A DNA stretch of 37,885 nt from Methylococcales bacterium (GTDB taxonomy: Bacteria; Pseudomonadota; Gammaproteobacteria; Methylococcales; Methylomonadaceae), in assembly GCA_028688755.1 (NCBI GenBank), contig JAQTXN010000008.1:1-37885 (forward strand), written 5' to 3'. The position numbers and the translations under genes were made by a program. The stretch's first letter is position 1. Every line of letters begins with the position of its first letter. Below, one piece after another: positions 1-7,477 of this stretch. The notes beneath the pieces were generated by a model. It was not told where the DNA came from and searched no databases. It saw nothing but the letters and a program-made list of their open reading frames with translations.

Positions 1-534
1 GATTTAGGTTGGAAAAAAGACGCTAACCCAGGTTTCATTAACGAAGCGTGGACACAAGTTGATAAACCAGGTGTTTATCGTGGTCAATGTACTGAACTTT
101 GCGGACGCGATCATGGCTTTATGCCTATCGTTGTGATTGCAATGGAACAAGCTGATTACGACAAATGGGTTCAAACAACACTTGCCAAACAAAACGAAAA
201 ACCTGATTTAAGCGATCAAAATCGTCAACAGTTAATGGCAAATGGTGAAGCGGTTTATTTGAAAAACTGTGTTGCGTGTCATCAAATCGATGGTAAAGGC
301 ATTGACGGTACTTACCCTGCGTTACGAGGTAGTGCAAAAGTCACAGGTGGTATCGATCCATTGATTGGTTTCTTACAAGCAGGTACGAGCAGAATGCCAG
401 CATTTGCGAAGTTGAAAGACAATGAATTGGCGGCAGTCATTACTTATATTAGAAATGCGCCTGAACTCGGCAATAAAGTTGGCGACGAAATTCAACCAAA
501 AGCTATCACGCCAGTTTATGACGACGATGAGTGA
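1..534 (+). CDS. ctaC: Cytochrome c oxidase subunit II, 3' part, with C-terminal cytochrome c domain
   Basis: The frame is open from base 1, so the ORF-track start at 121 is only an internal Met. The first 40 codons hold the CuA site CTELCGRDHGFM, with two Cys, the Glu, the His and the Met ligand; the earlier His ligand lies outside the window. A fused cytochrome c domain follows, with haem motif CVACH and a likely axial Met in RMPAFAKL. Subunit II accepts electrons from cytochrome c at CuA and passes them to subunit I. The fused haem domain is the caa3-like variant, which can carry its own electron donor. It is followed after 49 bases by ctaD. The gene is truncated only by the window edge. 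Confidence 0.96.
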   Translation, partial: DLGWKKDANPGFINEAWTQVDKPGVYRGQCTELCGRDHGFMPIVVIAMEQADYDKWVQTTLAKQNEKPDLSDQNRQQLMANGEAVYLKNCVACHQIDGKGIDGTYPALRGSAKVTGGIDPLIGFLQAGTSRMPAFAKLKDNELAAVITYIRNAPELGNKVGDEIQPKAITPVYDDDE

Positions 535-583
535 TAACGGTTTGTCGTCTTACTCTTTTTTAATTGTTAATGAGGTATAAAGT

Positions 584-2203
584 ATGTCTGCTGTAACAGC
601 TGAACACGCGCACGATGATCATCACGATGATCACGCGCATGGTCCTGAAAAGGGCTGGTTGCGTTGGATAATCACCACCAACCATAAAGATATTGGAACG
701 ATGTATTTGGTATTTGCGCTTGCGATGTTTTTTGTCGGTGGCGCAATGGCAATGATCATTCGTGCTGAATTATTTGAACCTGGATTGCAGTTTGTTGATC
801 CGCAATTTTTTAACTCGATGACCACTATGCACGCATTGGTAATGGTTTTCGGGGCAGTTATGCCAGCCTTCGTAGGACTTGCAAACTGGATGATTCCAAT
901 GATGATTGGTGCGCCTGATATGGCGTTGCCACGCATGAACAACATGAGTTTTTGGATGCTTGTAGCAGGTATTTTGCTTATTGCATCAACATTATTTATG
1001 GAAGGTGGCGCACCTGCTGGTGGTTGGACTTTGTATCCGCCACTCGTTTTGCAAACTGGTAAAGCGTTACCGTTTGCTATTTTTGCGGTGCATTTGTTGG
1101 GTGTTTCGTCAATTATGGGCGCGATTAACATTATCGCGACTATTTTGAATATGCGTGCGCCTGCAATGACATTGATGAAAATGCCATTATTCGTTTGGAC
1201 TTGGTTGATTACTGGTTTCTTGCTTATCGCAATTATGCCTGTGTTTGCAGGTTCGGTAACAATGCTTCTCACCGATAAATTCTTCCACACTAGCTTCTTT
1301 GATGCAGCAGGTGGTGGTGATCCTGTTCTTTATCAACACATTTTCTGGTTCTTCGGACATCCAGAAGTTTATGTGATGATTTTGCCAACGTTCGGTGTGG
1401 CTTCAACAATCATTCCTGTTTTTGCGCGTAAACCTTTATTTGGTTACAGTTCAATGGTTTATGCAACAGCAGCCATTGCGTTTTTGTCATTCATCGTTTG
1501 GGCGCATCACATGTTCACAGTTGGCTTACCAATCGCTGGTGAGTTGTACTTCATGTATGCAACGATGTTAATTGCAATTCCAACAGGCGTGAAAGTTTTC
1601 AACTGGACTGCAACCATGTGGAAAGGTTCGATGACTTTTGAAACACCTATGTTGTTTTCAATTGCATTTGTTGTCTTGTTCACATTAGGTGGTTTCACTG
1701 GTTTGATGATGTCTGTTGCGCCAGTCGATTTCCAATATCACGATACTTATTTTATCGTGGCGCATTTCCATTACACCTTAGTTCCTGCATCAGTTTTCAT
1801 TTTGATGGCGGCAGGTTACTACTGGTTGCCTAAATGGACGGGTCACATGTACAACGAAAAAATTGGTCAATTGCATTTCTGGTTGTCTACGATTTCGGTA
1901 AACATTTTGTTCTTCCCACAACACTTTTTGGGATTAGCAGGTATGCCACGTCGTATTCCTGATTATGCGATTCAATTTGCGGATTGGAACATGATTTCAA
2001 GTATTGGTGGTTTCATTTTCGGCGCGAGCCAATTGTTGTTCCTTTGGATTGTGATTGACACAATTAAAGGCGGCACAGGCGAAAAAGTTAGCGACGAAGT
2101 TTGGGAAGATGCACATAAGCACGGTTTGGAATGGACTTTACCATCACCACCGCCTTATCACACTTTCACAACACCACCTGCTGTGATTCCTAGCGATCAT
2201 TAA
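584..2203 (+). CDS. ctaD: Cytochrome c oxidase subunit I (aa3-type, A1 class)
   Basis: This is the catalytic haem-copper subunit with 12 membrane helices, reducing O2 to water and pumping protons. At 539 residues it has normal length. Visible residues: low-spin haem His83 (TMHALVMVFG), the CuB/active-site motif GHPEVY with His259, Glu261 and cross-link Tyr263, CuB pair His308-His309 (WAHHM), K-channel Lys337 (PTGVKVF), and His394/His396 in VAHFHYT for haem a3 and haem a. Glu in GHPEVY marks the A1 subtype. The first 20 residues are unusually His/Asp-rich (AHDDHHDDHAHG), outside the conserved core. The start at 584 has AGGT upstream and gives the expected N-terminus before the first helix. Confidence 0.98.
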   Translation: MSAVTAEHAHDDHHDDHAHGPEKGWLRWIITTNHKDIGTMYLVFALAMFFVGGAMAMIIRAELFEPGLQFVDPQFFNSMTTMHALVMVFGAVMPAFVGLANWMIPMMIGAPDMALPRMNNMSFWMLVAGILLIASTLFMEGGAPAGGWTLYPPLVLQTGKALPFAIFAVHLLGVSSIMGAINIIATILNMRAPAMTLMKMPLFVWTWLITGFLLIAIMPVFAGSVTMLLTDKFFHTSFFDAAGGGDPVLYQHIFWFFGHPEVYVMILPTFGVASTIIPVFARKPLFGYSSMVYATAAIAFLSFIVWAHHMFTVGLPIAGELYFMYATMLIAIPTGVKVFNWTATMWKGSMTFETPMLFSIAFVVLFTLGGFTGLMMSVAPVDFQYHDTYFIVAHFHYTLVPASVFILMAAGYYWLPKWTGHMYNEKIGQLHFWLSTISVNILFFPQHFLGLAGMPRRIPDYAIQFADWNMISSIGGFIFGASQLLFLWIVIDTIKGGTGEKVSDEVWEDAHKHGLEWTLPSPPPYHTFTTPPAVIPSDH

Positions 2204-2209
2204 GGTCAA

Positions 2210-2241
2210 AATGTCGAGACGTGATTTCGCGTCTCGACATT
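2210..2241 (+). other. Perfect 12-bp hairpin between ctaD and the small cox ORF
   Basis: AATGTCGAGACG is followed by an 8-base loop and its exact reverse complement CGTCTCGACATT. It begins 7 bases after the ctaD stop and ends 14 bases before the ATG of the small ORF. There is no T-run after it, so it is a poor intrinsic terminator. It could protect the ctaD mRNA 3' end, act as a processing site setting subunit ratios, or shape translation of the next ORF. Confidence 0.75.
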
Positions 2242-2255
2242 GAATCGAGTCGAAA

Positions 2256-2354
2256 ATGACGAGAAAAACAAAAAATATCTTAACGGCAGTCGTATTGATT
2301 GCGTTTGCCACGACGATTTACGTTATGGCTGTTTTGCAAGCGATTTCACGATGA
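2256..2354 (+). CDS. Small single-helix membrane protein, putative oxidase assembly protein
   Basis: This 32-residue ORF is too short for the ORF track. It reads MTRKTKNILTAVVL... and has a basic N-terminus, one hydrophobic segment of about 20 residues (about 8-28) and ends QAISR. Its TGA stop overlaps the ctaG ATG as ATGA, the usual sign of translational coupling. Many proteobacteria carry a very short membrane ORF at this spot between the subunit I and cox11 genes, annotated as a cytochrome oxidase small assembly protein. Position, topology and coupling support a real gene. The ribosome-binding site is weak (only GAG about 7 bases upstream). The function is inferred from position. Confidence 0.65.
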   Translation: MTRKTKNILTAVVLIAFATTIYVMAVLQAISR

Positions 2355-2902
2355 ACAACGAAGTCGCCGTAAAAAATAAAAAGTTAGTACGCAATTTAGC
2401 TTTTGTAGCGGTTGCTATGTTTGGATTTGGTTACGCACTTGTGCCGCTTTATGACGTGCTTTGTGAATGGAAATGGATTGAACGCGATCGTCCCGACGCG
2501 ATTAAAGCTATTCCTGAAACAGCTTACGAAATTGATGTGAATCGCAACATTAAAGTCGAGTTTTTAACGACGTTGAACGAAAACACACCGATGATTTTTC
2601 GAGCTGAACAAACGCAAATTACCGTTCATCCAGGCGAATATCACACGGTGAATTTTTATGCTGAAAATAAGACCGATAAACCGATGGTTGCACGCGCAAT
2701 TCCGAGTTTTTCGCCTGCTTTAACTAGCACTTATTTTGAGAAGGTGGAATGTTTTTGTTTTTCTGAACAAACATTTGCACCGCATGAAGGTAAATCGATG
2801 CCGATGCGTTTTGTGATAAATCCAGCATTACCGTCGGATTATCAAACGATTACGCTTTCGTACACTTTTTTTGATAACACGCAAAACGCTGTAAAAAAAT
2901 AA
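2351..2902 (+). CDS. ctaG: Cytochrome c oxidase assembly protein CtaG/Cox11
   Basis: Cox11-type copper chaperone that delivers Cu(I) to the CuB centre of subunit I. The ORF track runs from a TTG at 2240, but the extra 37 codons are out-of-frame reading of the small upstream ORF. ATG 2351 gives MNNEVAVKNKKLVRN followed at once by the single transmembrane anchor and the family sequence GYALVPLYDVLCE, giving 183 residues, the normal length. The copper-binding CFCF motif is present in VECFCFSEQ. Start and upstream stop overlap, so expression is probably coupled to the small ORF. It lies between ctaD and ctaE, the standard proteobacterial position. Confidence 0.95.
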   Translation: MNNEVAVKNKKLVRNLAFVAVAMFGFGYALVPLYDVLCEWKWIERDRPDAIKAIPETAYEIDVNRNIKVEFLTTLNENTPMIFRAEQTQITVHPGEYHTVNFYAENKTDKPMVARAIPSFSPALTSTYFEKVECFCFSEQTFAPHEGKSMPMRFVINPALPSDYQTITLSYTFFDNTQNAVKK

Positions 2903-2915
2903 CAAGGGGAAGTTT

Positions 2916-3782
2916 ATGTCAACAAGTAATACAACTTATTACATTCCGCATAAAGCAACGTGGCCAGTAATGGCAACGGCAGGTTTGATGACCATGCTTG
3001 CGGGATTTGCAAATTATTTAAATGGTTCAGCTATTGGCTCAACGTTGATGGTTTTAGGACTTTCGATTTTCATCGTGATGCTTGCAGGTTGGTTCACGTT
3101 GCAATCAAAAGAAAGTGAATCAGGCATGTACAATCATGGCGTAGGTATTTCGTACCGCATGGGTATGATGTGGTTCATTTTTTCAGAAATTATGTTCTTC
3201 GCGGTTTTCTTCGGCGCGTTGTGGTACACCCGCAATTTGTCTGTGCCTTGGTTAGGTGGTGAAGGTGCAAAAGGCGTAACAAAAGAATTATTGTGGCCTG
3301 CTTTTAATGCTGTTTGGCCTACAAATGGCCCTGCTAGCGTTGGTGGTCACTTTGAGCCGATGGGCGCGTTTGGTTTGCCATTACTTAACACATTATTGCT
3401 TTTAACCAGTGGCGTGACTTGTACTTGGGCGCACCATGGTTTGATTGCAAAAAATCGCACACAATTGATTCAAGGTTTAGCTGCAACCGTTGCATTGGGC
3501 TTTTTATTCGTTATTTGTCAGGCGATTGAATACCATGAAGCGTACACCGAAATGGGCTTAACGTTAGGTTCTGGCATTTACGGTTCAACGTTCTTTATGT
3601 TGACAGGTTTTCACGGTTTCCACGTTTGCGTGGGCGCGATTATTTTGAGTGTCGTGTTATTTCGTAGCTGGAGAGGTCATTTCTCACCAGAAAATCACTT
3701 CGCATTTGAAGCGGCGGCATGGTACTGGCACTTTGTTGACGTGGTTTGGTTAGGTTTGTTCATTTTCGTTTATTTAATGTAA
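2916..3782 (+). CDS. ctaE: Cytochrome c oxidase subunit III
   Basis: Seven-helix core subunit that stabilises the oxidase and supports sustained proton pumping; it has no redox centre. Its 288 residues match the family. Recognisable segments include the early basic/hydrophobic turn, FHGFHVCVGA in the second half and the closing WHFVDVVWLGLFIFVYL, which is near-invariant. A strong AAGGGGA site precedes the ATG, 13 bases after ctaG. It is the last gene of the oxidase run, since an intrinsic terminator starts about 20 bases downstream. No SURF1, haem A synthase or haem O synthase gene follows, unlike many proteobacterial cox operons. Confidence 0.97.
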   Translation: MSTSNTTYYIPHKATWPVMATAGLMTMLAGFANYLNGSAIGSTLMVLGLSIFIVMLAGWFTLQSKESESGMYNHGVGISYRMGMMWFIFSEIMFFAVFFGALWYTRNLSVPWLGGEGAKGVTKELLWPAFNAVWPTNGPASVGGHFEPMGAFGLPLLNTLLLLTSGVTCTWAHHGLIAKNRTQLIQGLAATVALGFLFVICQAIEYHEAYTEMGLTLGSGIYGSTFFMLTGFHGFHVCVGAIILSVVLFRSWRGHFSPENHFAFEAAAWYWHFVDVVWLGLFIFVYLM

Positions 3783-3803
3783 TTCGAAACAAACTGCAAA
3801 AAA

Positions 3804-3833
3804 GCGTGGTCATTTCGACCGCGCTTTTTTTTT
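3804..3833 (+). terminator. Intrinsic terminator of the cox operon, abutting lolA
   Basis: GCGTGGTC, a 5-base loop and GACCGCGC form an 8-bp stem with one G-U pair, followed by nine T. An A-run lies before the stem, so the structure could also work in reverse. The Shine-Dalgarno AAGGAG of lolA begins only a few bases after the T-run. Confidence 0.87.
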
Positions 3834-3848
3834 GAAAAGGAGAATCTT

Positions 3849-4472
3849 ATGAAAAAAACACGTTGGTTACTTGCCGCGTTTCTCAGTCTAAATAGTGTGC
3901 TTGTGTTTGCCGAAGAGCTGCCCGTAAAACAATTAAAAGCCTTTTTAGCGTCAGCAAAATCGATTACGGCAAATTTCAAGCAGGTGTTAATTAACGAAGC
4001 TGGCGATCCGTTGCAAACGAGTTATGGGAATTTTTATTTACAACGTCCAGGTAAATTTCGTTGGGATTACACCAAGCCGTTTCAGCAACAAATTATTTCG
4101 ACGGCGGGAAAAGTCACTTTTTACGACACGGATTTAGAACAAGTCACCATTAAAAAACTTGATGAATCCGTCGGTTCAACGCCAGCATTATTATTAAGTG
4201 GTGATGTGCCGCTTGAAGATAATTACACGATTGAACAACAAGGCAATGAGGGTTCGATGGTCTGGGTGAAATTATTACCTAAAAGCCAAGACAGTACGTT
4301 CAAATATGTGTTGATTGGACTTGAAAAAGGCGTTTTAAGTGGCATGCAGTTGAATGATAACTTTGGGCAATTAACGCGCATTTATTTTTCAAATTTAAAA
4401 CTCAATCAAGCCGTTGATGCCAATTTGTTTGAATTTGTCGCACCAAAAGGTGTTGATATTTTTTCAGAATAG
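3849..4472 (+). CDS. lolA: Outer-membrane lipoprotein carrier protein LolA
   Basis: Periplasmic chaperone that receives lipoproteins from the LolCDE exporter and hands them to LolB at the outer membrane. It has 207 residues with a Sec signal peptide (MKKTRWLLAAFLSLNSVLVFA, likely cut after VFA). The mature part has the family signature around GNFYLQRPGKFRWDY, and the following segment fits the half-open beta-barrel fold. AAGGAG lies 6 bases before the ATG. The usual neighbour ftsK is absent; instead it sits directly behind the cox terminator, leaving no room for a separate promoter in the gap, so read-through or a promoter inside ctaE is likely. Confidence 0.94.
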   Translation: MKKTRWLLAAFLSLNSVLVFAEELPVKQLKAFLASAKSITANFKQVLINEAGDPLQTSYGNFYLQRPGKFRWDYTKPFQQQIISTAGKVTFYDTDLEQVTIKKLDESVGSTPALLLSGDVPLEDNYTIEQQGNEGSMVWVKLLPKSQDSTFKYVLIGLEKGVLSGMQLNDNFGQLTRIYFSNLKLNQAVDANLFEFVAPKGVDIFSE

Positions 4473-4587
4473 AAATTCATTTGTTGTAATGTTGTTTTTT
4501 TTTAACATGCTGTATTATTTTCTTGGTTAAGAGTATTACTTATTGAAAAATAAGAAGATTTTTGTGGTAAAAAAATAACTTCAAAAC

Positions 4588-4616
4588 TTGTAAGGAATCC
4601 GTTTTACTGGTATTAT
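4588..4616 (+). promoter_or_regulatory. Sigma-70-like promoter of the outer-membrane barrel gene
   Basis: TTGTAA (4 of 6 to the -35 consensus), a 17-base spacer and TATTAT (5 of 6 to the -10) lie about 80 bases before the ATG at 4695. The 222-base gap is very A+T rich and holds no other recognisable element, apart from the GAGGATAA ribosome-binding site just before the gene. Confidence 0.6.
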
Positions 4617-4694
4617 TGCCCCCGACAAATGATTTTTGTTGTATAAAAACAAATTTTAAACCTTCACCCAAGTAATTTATCTGAGGATAACAAC

Positions 4695-5666
4695 ATGAAA
4701 AAAACTAAATTGGCTTTAGGCGTGACAACTGCATTGTTTGCAATTGCTGCGGCAACAATCGCTCCTGAAGCGGCTGCACATGCTTCAACAAAAGCACACA
4801 AACACGCACCTAAAAAAGCGGTTCAAACTGTTGAAACCCATACATCTTCGTTCTCACACACTTCAAGCAGCAATGCGAAAGTTGATGCGTTAGAAGCACA
4901 ATTACAGTCAATGCAAGCTGAAATTCGTAGCTTGAGAGCGGCTCAAGGTCGCCCAGTTGTTGATCCTGACACTGCAAAAGTTCAAGAGTTAGATCAATGG
5001 ATGAATTCTGTTAAAGCAGAAGGTACATCTAAAAAAGGCGCGAAAGACAACATGGTATTCTTCCGTGGTGGTTATGGACATAACAACGATCAACGTGGCG
5101 GTACTTTAGATCCAACAGGTACAGCTGGTGGTTTCGGCGGTGCATTACCTGGTGCAATTGGCGATAGAGATGCTTGGTATGCAGGTGCAGGTTTTGATTT
5201 CAACATCAATGACAACTTATTTGGCATGATGAACAATACCGAAGTGTTAGGCGAATTGATGTTTGATTACAAACAATTAGGTGAAAGAAAATTAAACGGT
5301 CTTAACCCAGCCATCACAGGCGCACTTATTGAACAATTAGCAGGTACTGGTATTGGTGTTAACGCTCAAACAGCAACTGTGAACGCATTGACTTTAGCGG
5401 CTTCACCAAAAATCAAATTCTTTAAAGGTAGCAACTTCCGTCCTTGGTTAATTCCAGCAGGTATGGAAATCACTGTTATCAGCCCACCGTCTGACGCGAT
5501 TACAGTATTAAACCCAGGCATGATGTTCGGTGCTGGTGCTGACTACAAAATCTGGAAAGACATTTATGCTGGTGCTGACGTTCGTTACCATCACTCATTT
5601 GACAATGTTGATGGCGTAAATCCAGATGGCATCACAGCTGGTGGTTATTTAGGTTTAGGTTTCTAA
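4695..5666 (+). CDS. Secreted coiled-coil plus beta-barrel outer-membrane protein
   Basis: 323 residues. A Sec signal peptide of about 28-30 residues ends near APEAAAHA. A His/Ser/Thr-rich stretch follows, then a short coiled coil at about 61-84 (KVDALEAQLQSMQAEIRSLR). From about residue 118 alternating aromatic/hydrophobic strands with Gly-rich turns run to the terminal ...GYLGLGF. A C-terminal Phe is the typical BAM recognition signal of outer-membrane barrels. The architecture resembles a trimerising coiled coil placed before a porin-like barrel, but I do not recognise the family and claim no substrate. Its own promoter, a good ribosome site and a strong terminator suggest a well-expressed single gene. 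Confidence 0.8.
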   Translation: MKKTKLALGVTTALFAIAAATIAPEAAAHASTKAHKHAPKKAVQTVETHTSSFSHTSSSNAKVDALEAQLQSMQAEIRSLRAAQGRPVVDPDTAKVQELDQWMNSVKAEGTSKKGAKDNMVFFRGGYGHNNDQRGGTLDPTGTAGGFGGALPGAIGDRDAWYAGAGFDFNINDNLFGMMNNTEVLGELMFDYKQLGERKLNGLNPAITGALIEQLAGTGIGVNAQTATVNALTLAASPKIKFFKGSNFRPWLIPAGMEITVISPPSDAITVLNPGMMFGAGADYKIWKDIYAGADVRYHHSFDNVDGVNPDGITAGGYLGLGF

Positions 5667-5696
5667 GTTTTAGAAACTTCAAATGCTAAACAAAAA

Positions 5697-5723
5697 AGAG
5701 AGCGTAACAGCTCTCTTTTTTTT
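5697..5723 (+). terminator. Intrinsic terminator of the outer-membrane barrel gene
   Basis: AGAGAGC, a 6-base loop and GCTCTCT form a perfect 7-bp stem followed by a run of eight T, 30 bases after the stop. Confidence 0.92.
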
Positions 5724-5783
5724 GCCCAAAATTTGCTGCAAGTCATTAAATTTTCACACAACATTTCTAAACTGCATTTATTG

Positions 5784-5811
5784 TTGATTTCGGTGAAAGC
5801 CTGCCGATAAC
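5784..5811 (+). promoter_or_regulatory. Possible promoter of the 62-residue ORF
   Basis: TTGATT and GATAAC are separated by 16 bases, each matching the sigma-70 consensus at 4 of 6. They lie about 40 bases before the ATG. The match is weak, but the preceding terminator means this ORF needs its own promoter within 126 bases. Confidence 0.3.
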
Positions 5812-5849
5812 TCCGTCGTTATTTTTATTTTAATTTTGAGGATAAAGTT

Positions 5850-6038
5850 ATGAACTTTGACACTTTTTGGAATGCGTTTGAAATGAGTGACGAACATTGC
5901 GCGAGTTTAACACCGTCGTTTTGTCCTGAAATCATTGATTTACTCAATTCACAACGCATTCAAGCGAAAAAGACTTTTTCTCGGCTGGCTGTTGAGCGTG
6001 ATTATGGTTTTGACGAACACGCACACGGTTTAGGTTAA
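5850..6038 (+). CDS. Small hypothetical protein, 62 residues
   Basis: MNFDTFWNAFEMSDEHC... is preceded by TTGAGGATAAAG, a ribosome site with the same look as those of neighbouring real genes, and is flanked by a terminator upstream and a strong hairpin downstream, so it looks like a stand-alone gene. The protein is acidic, probably soluble and largely helical, with two Cys (positions 17 and 24) and a His/Gly end (DEHAHGLG). There is no signal peptide or membrane segment. I do not recognise the family and propose no function. Confidence 0.6.
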   Translation: MNFDTFWNAFEMSDEHCASLTPSFCPEIIDLLNSQRIQAKKTFSRLAVERDYGFDEHAHGLG

Positions 6039-6046
6039 ATCTTTTT

Positions 6047-6078
6047 GAAAGTTGCCAAACATTTGTTTGGTAACTTTC
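6047..6078 (+). terminator. 14-bp hairpin after the 62-residue ORF
   Basis: GAAAGTTGCCAAAC, a 4-base loop and GTTTGGTAACTTTC pair over 14 positions with one G-U pair. It lies 9 bases after the stop. No clear T-run follows, so termination is probable but not canonical. Confidence 0.55.
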
Positions 6079-6118
6079 CTGCTTTAGAATTCGATATTTT
6101 TCAGACAAAATCCCCGCT

Positions 6119-6159
6119 AGCCTTTATCATATTCGCTCATTTTTAGAATTTTAAAGGCT
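6119..6159 (+). promoter_or_regulatory. Inverted repeat covering the slyD ribosome-binding site
   Basis: AGCCTTTA (6119-6126) and TAAAGGCT (6152-6159) are exact reverse complements. The right arm contains AAAGG, the Shine-Dalgarno of slyD, 8 bases before the ATG. Pairing would hide the ribosome site if the transcript starts upstream of 6119. A TATCAT at 6125-6130 could instead be a -10 element, in which case the left arm would not be transcribed. Confidence 0.4.
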
Positions 6160-6164
6160 TTATC

Positions 6165-6647
6165 ATGCAAATTTCACCCAATACAGCGGTATCAATTCAC
6201 TACACCTTAACTAGCGATGCTGGCGAAGTTATTGATAGTTCAATCGGTGGCGAACCGCTTGCGTATTTACACGGCACAGGCAGTATTATTTCTGGTTTAG
6301 AAAAAGCCTTAGACGGCAAAGAAGTTGGCGACAAATTCACCGCGCACATTCCAGCTTCTGACGCTTACGGACAAGTTTTTGAAGATCGTGTACAAGTTAT
6401 CGCGCGTGAAATGTTTGACGGGATTGATAACATCGAAGTCGGTATGCAATTTCACGCTGATGTAAGCGAAGGTCCAGGTATTGTGACGGTAGTAAAAGTT
6501 GAAGGCGATGAAATTACGATTGACGGCAATCATCCATTAGCAGGAATGCCTTTAAATTTTGACATTGAAATTATCGACGTACGCCCAGCAACTGCCGAAG
6601 AACTTGATCACGGTCATATTCATGGCGCAGGCGGACATCATCACTAA
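6165..6647 (+). CDS. slyD: FKBP-type peptidyl-prolyl isomerase, SlyD-like
   Basis: 160 residues. FKBP half-domains at about 1-70 and 130-150 flank the insert-in-flap chaperone domain (about 75-125), the SlyD arrangement. Family motifs include [22 protein letters not shown], VDxNHPLAG-like [13 protein letters not shown] and [10 protein letters not shown]. The tail [13 protein letters not shown] is a shortened form of the SlyD nickel-binding tail and has no Cys. The enzyme isomerises X-Pro bonds and acts as a chaperone; in enterobacteria SlyD also supplies Ni to hydrogenase, but the shorter tail makes that role uncertain here. It is followed after 38 bases by fabI, with which it may be co-transcribed. 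Confidence 0.93.
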   Translation: MQISPNTAVSIHYTLTSDAGEVIDSSIGGEPLAYLHGTGSIISGLEKALDGKEVGDKFTAHIPASDAYGQVFEDRVQVIAREMFDGIDNIEVGMQFHADVSEGPGIVTVVKVEGDEITIDGNHPLAGMPLNFDIEIIDVRPATAEELDHGHIHGAGGHHH

Positions 6648-6685
6648 TCGTTTTCACTTTATTAACATTTAAGGAGCAAACGTTT

Positions 6686-7468
6686 ATGGCATTTATGCAA
6701 GGTAAAAAAGTTTTAATCGTCGGTTTAATTAGCGATCGTTCGATTGCGTGGGGAATTGCTCAAGCAATGCGCCGTGAAGGTGCCGAGATTGCGTTCACTT
6801 ATCAAAACGAAAAAATTCGCGAGCGCGTGCAAAAATTAGCCGCAGAATGTGGTTCAACGATTACCGTTGAATGCGACGTGCAAAGCGATGAACAAATCGA
6901 CAATGTTTTTGTTGAACTTGGCAAACATTGGGATGGCTTGGATTGCATCGTGCATTCAGTCGCCTTCGCACCGCGTGAAGCGTTAGATGGCGATTATGTG
7001 AATGCCACAACACGCGAAAATTTCCGTATCGCACACGATGTTAGCTCTTACAGTTTCACTGCACTTGCCAAAGCAGGGCGTGAAATGATGAAAGGGCGCA
7101 ACGGTTCACTTTTAACGCTCAGTTATTTAGGTGCAGAACGCGCTATTCCTAATTACAACGTCATGGGCGTTGCGAAAGCAAGTTTGGAAGCAAATGTACG
7201 TTATATGGCAGTTTCACTCGGTGCAGAAGGTACGCGCGTGAATGCAATTTCAGCGGGGCCAATTCGCACACTCGCCGCATCGGGCATTAACGATTTCAAA
7301 GCGATGCTTTCAAAAGCGGCTGATGCTGCCCCCTTGAAAAAGAATGTCACCATTGAAGAAGTTGGCAATGCAGCGGCGTTTTTATGTTCAGATTTAGCGT
7401 CAGGCATCACGGGTGAACTTACTTATGTTGATTGCGGCTATAACATCATGGGTTTAGCGGCGGTTTAA
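6686..7468 (+). CDS. fabI: NADH-dependent enoyl-ACP reductase FabI
   Basis: Catalyses the last reduction of each fatty-acid elongation cycle in the cytoplasm. 260 residues, the family norm. It is a Rossmann-fold short-chain reductase with the FabI nucleotide site [13 protein letters not shown] near the N-terminus and the catalytic pattern Tyr147...Tyr157-x6-Lys164 (SYLGAE...YNVMGVAK), one position off E. coli numbering. AAGGAG precedes the ATG. The set of active-site residues is intact. A perfect 13-bp hairpin begins 10 bases after the stop. Confidence 0.97.
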   Translation: MAFMQGKKVLIVGLISDRSIAWGIAQAMRREGAEIAFTYQNEKIRERVQKLAAECGSTITVECDVQSDEQIDNVFVELGKHWDGLDCIVHSVAFAPREALDGDYVNATTRENFRIAHDVSSYSFTALAKAGREMMKGRNGSLLTLSYLGAERAIPNYNVMGVAKASLEANVRYMAVSLGAEGTRVNAISAGPIRTLAASGINDFKAMLSKAADAAPLKKNVTIEEVGNAAAFLCSDLASGITGELTYVDCGYNIMGLAAV

Positions 7469-7477
7469 CACCATCTC

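Noticed and set aside
631-1290. 219-residue minus-strand ORF opposite ctaD
   Set aside because: It is a mirror of ctaD codon bias, with no ribosome site or recognisable domain.
2240-2350. TTG-initiated N-terminal extension of CtaG in the ORF track
   Set aside because: The extra residues have no Cox11 character and are the out-of-frame reading of the small membrane ORF; ATG 2351 gives the family N-terminus.
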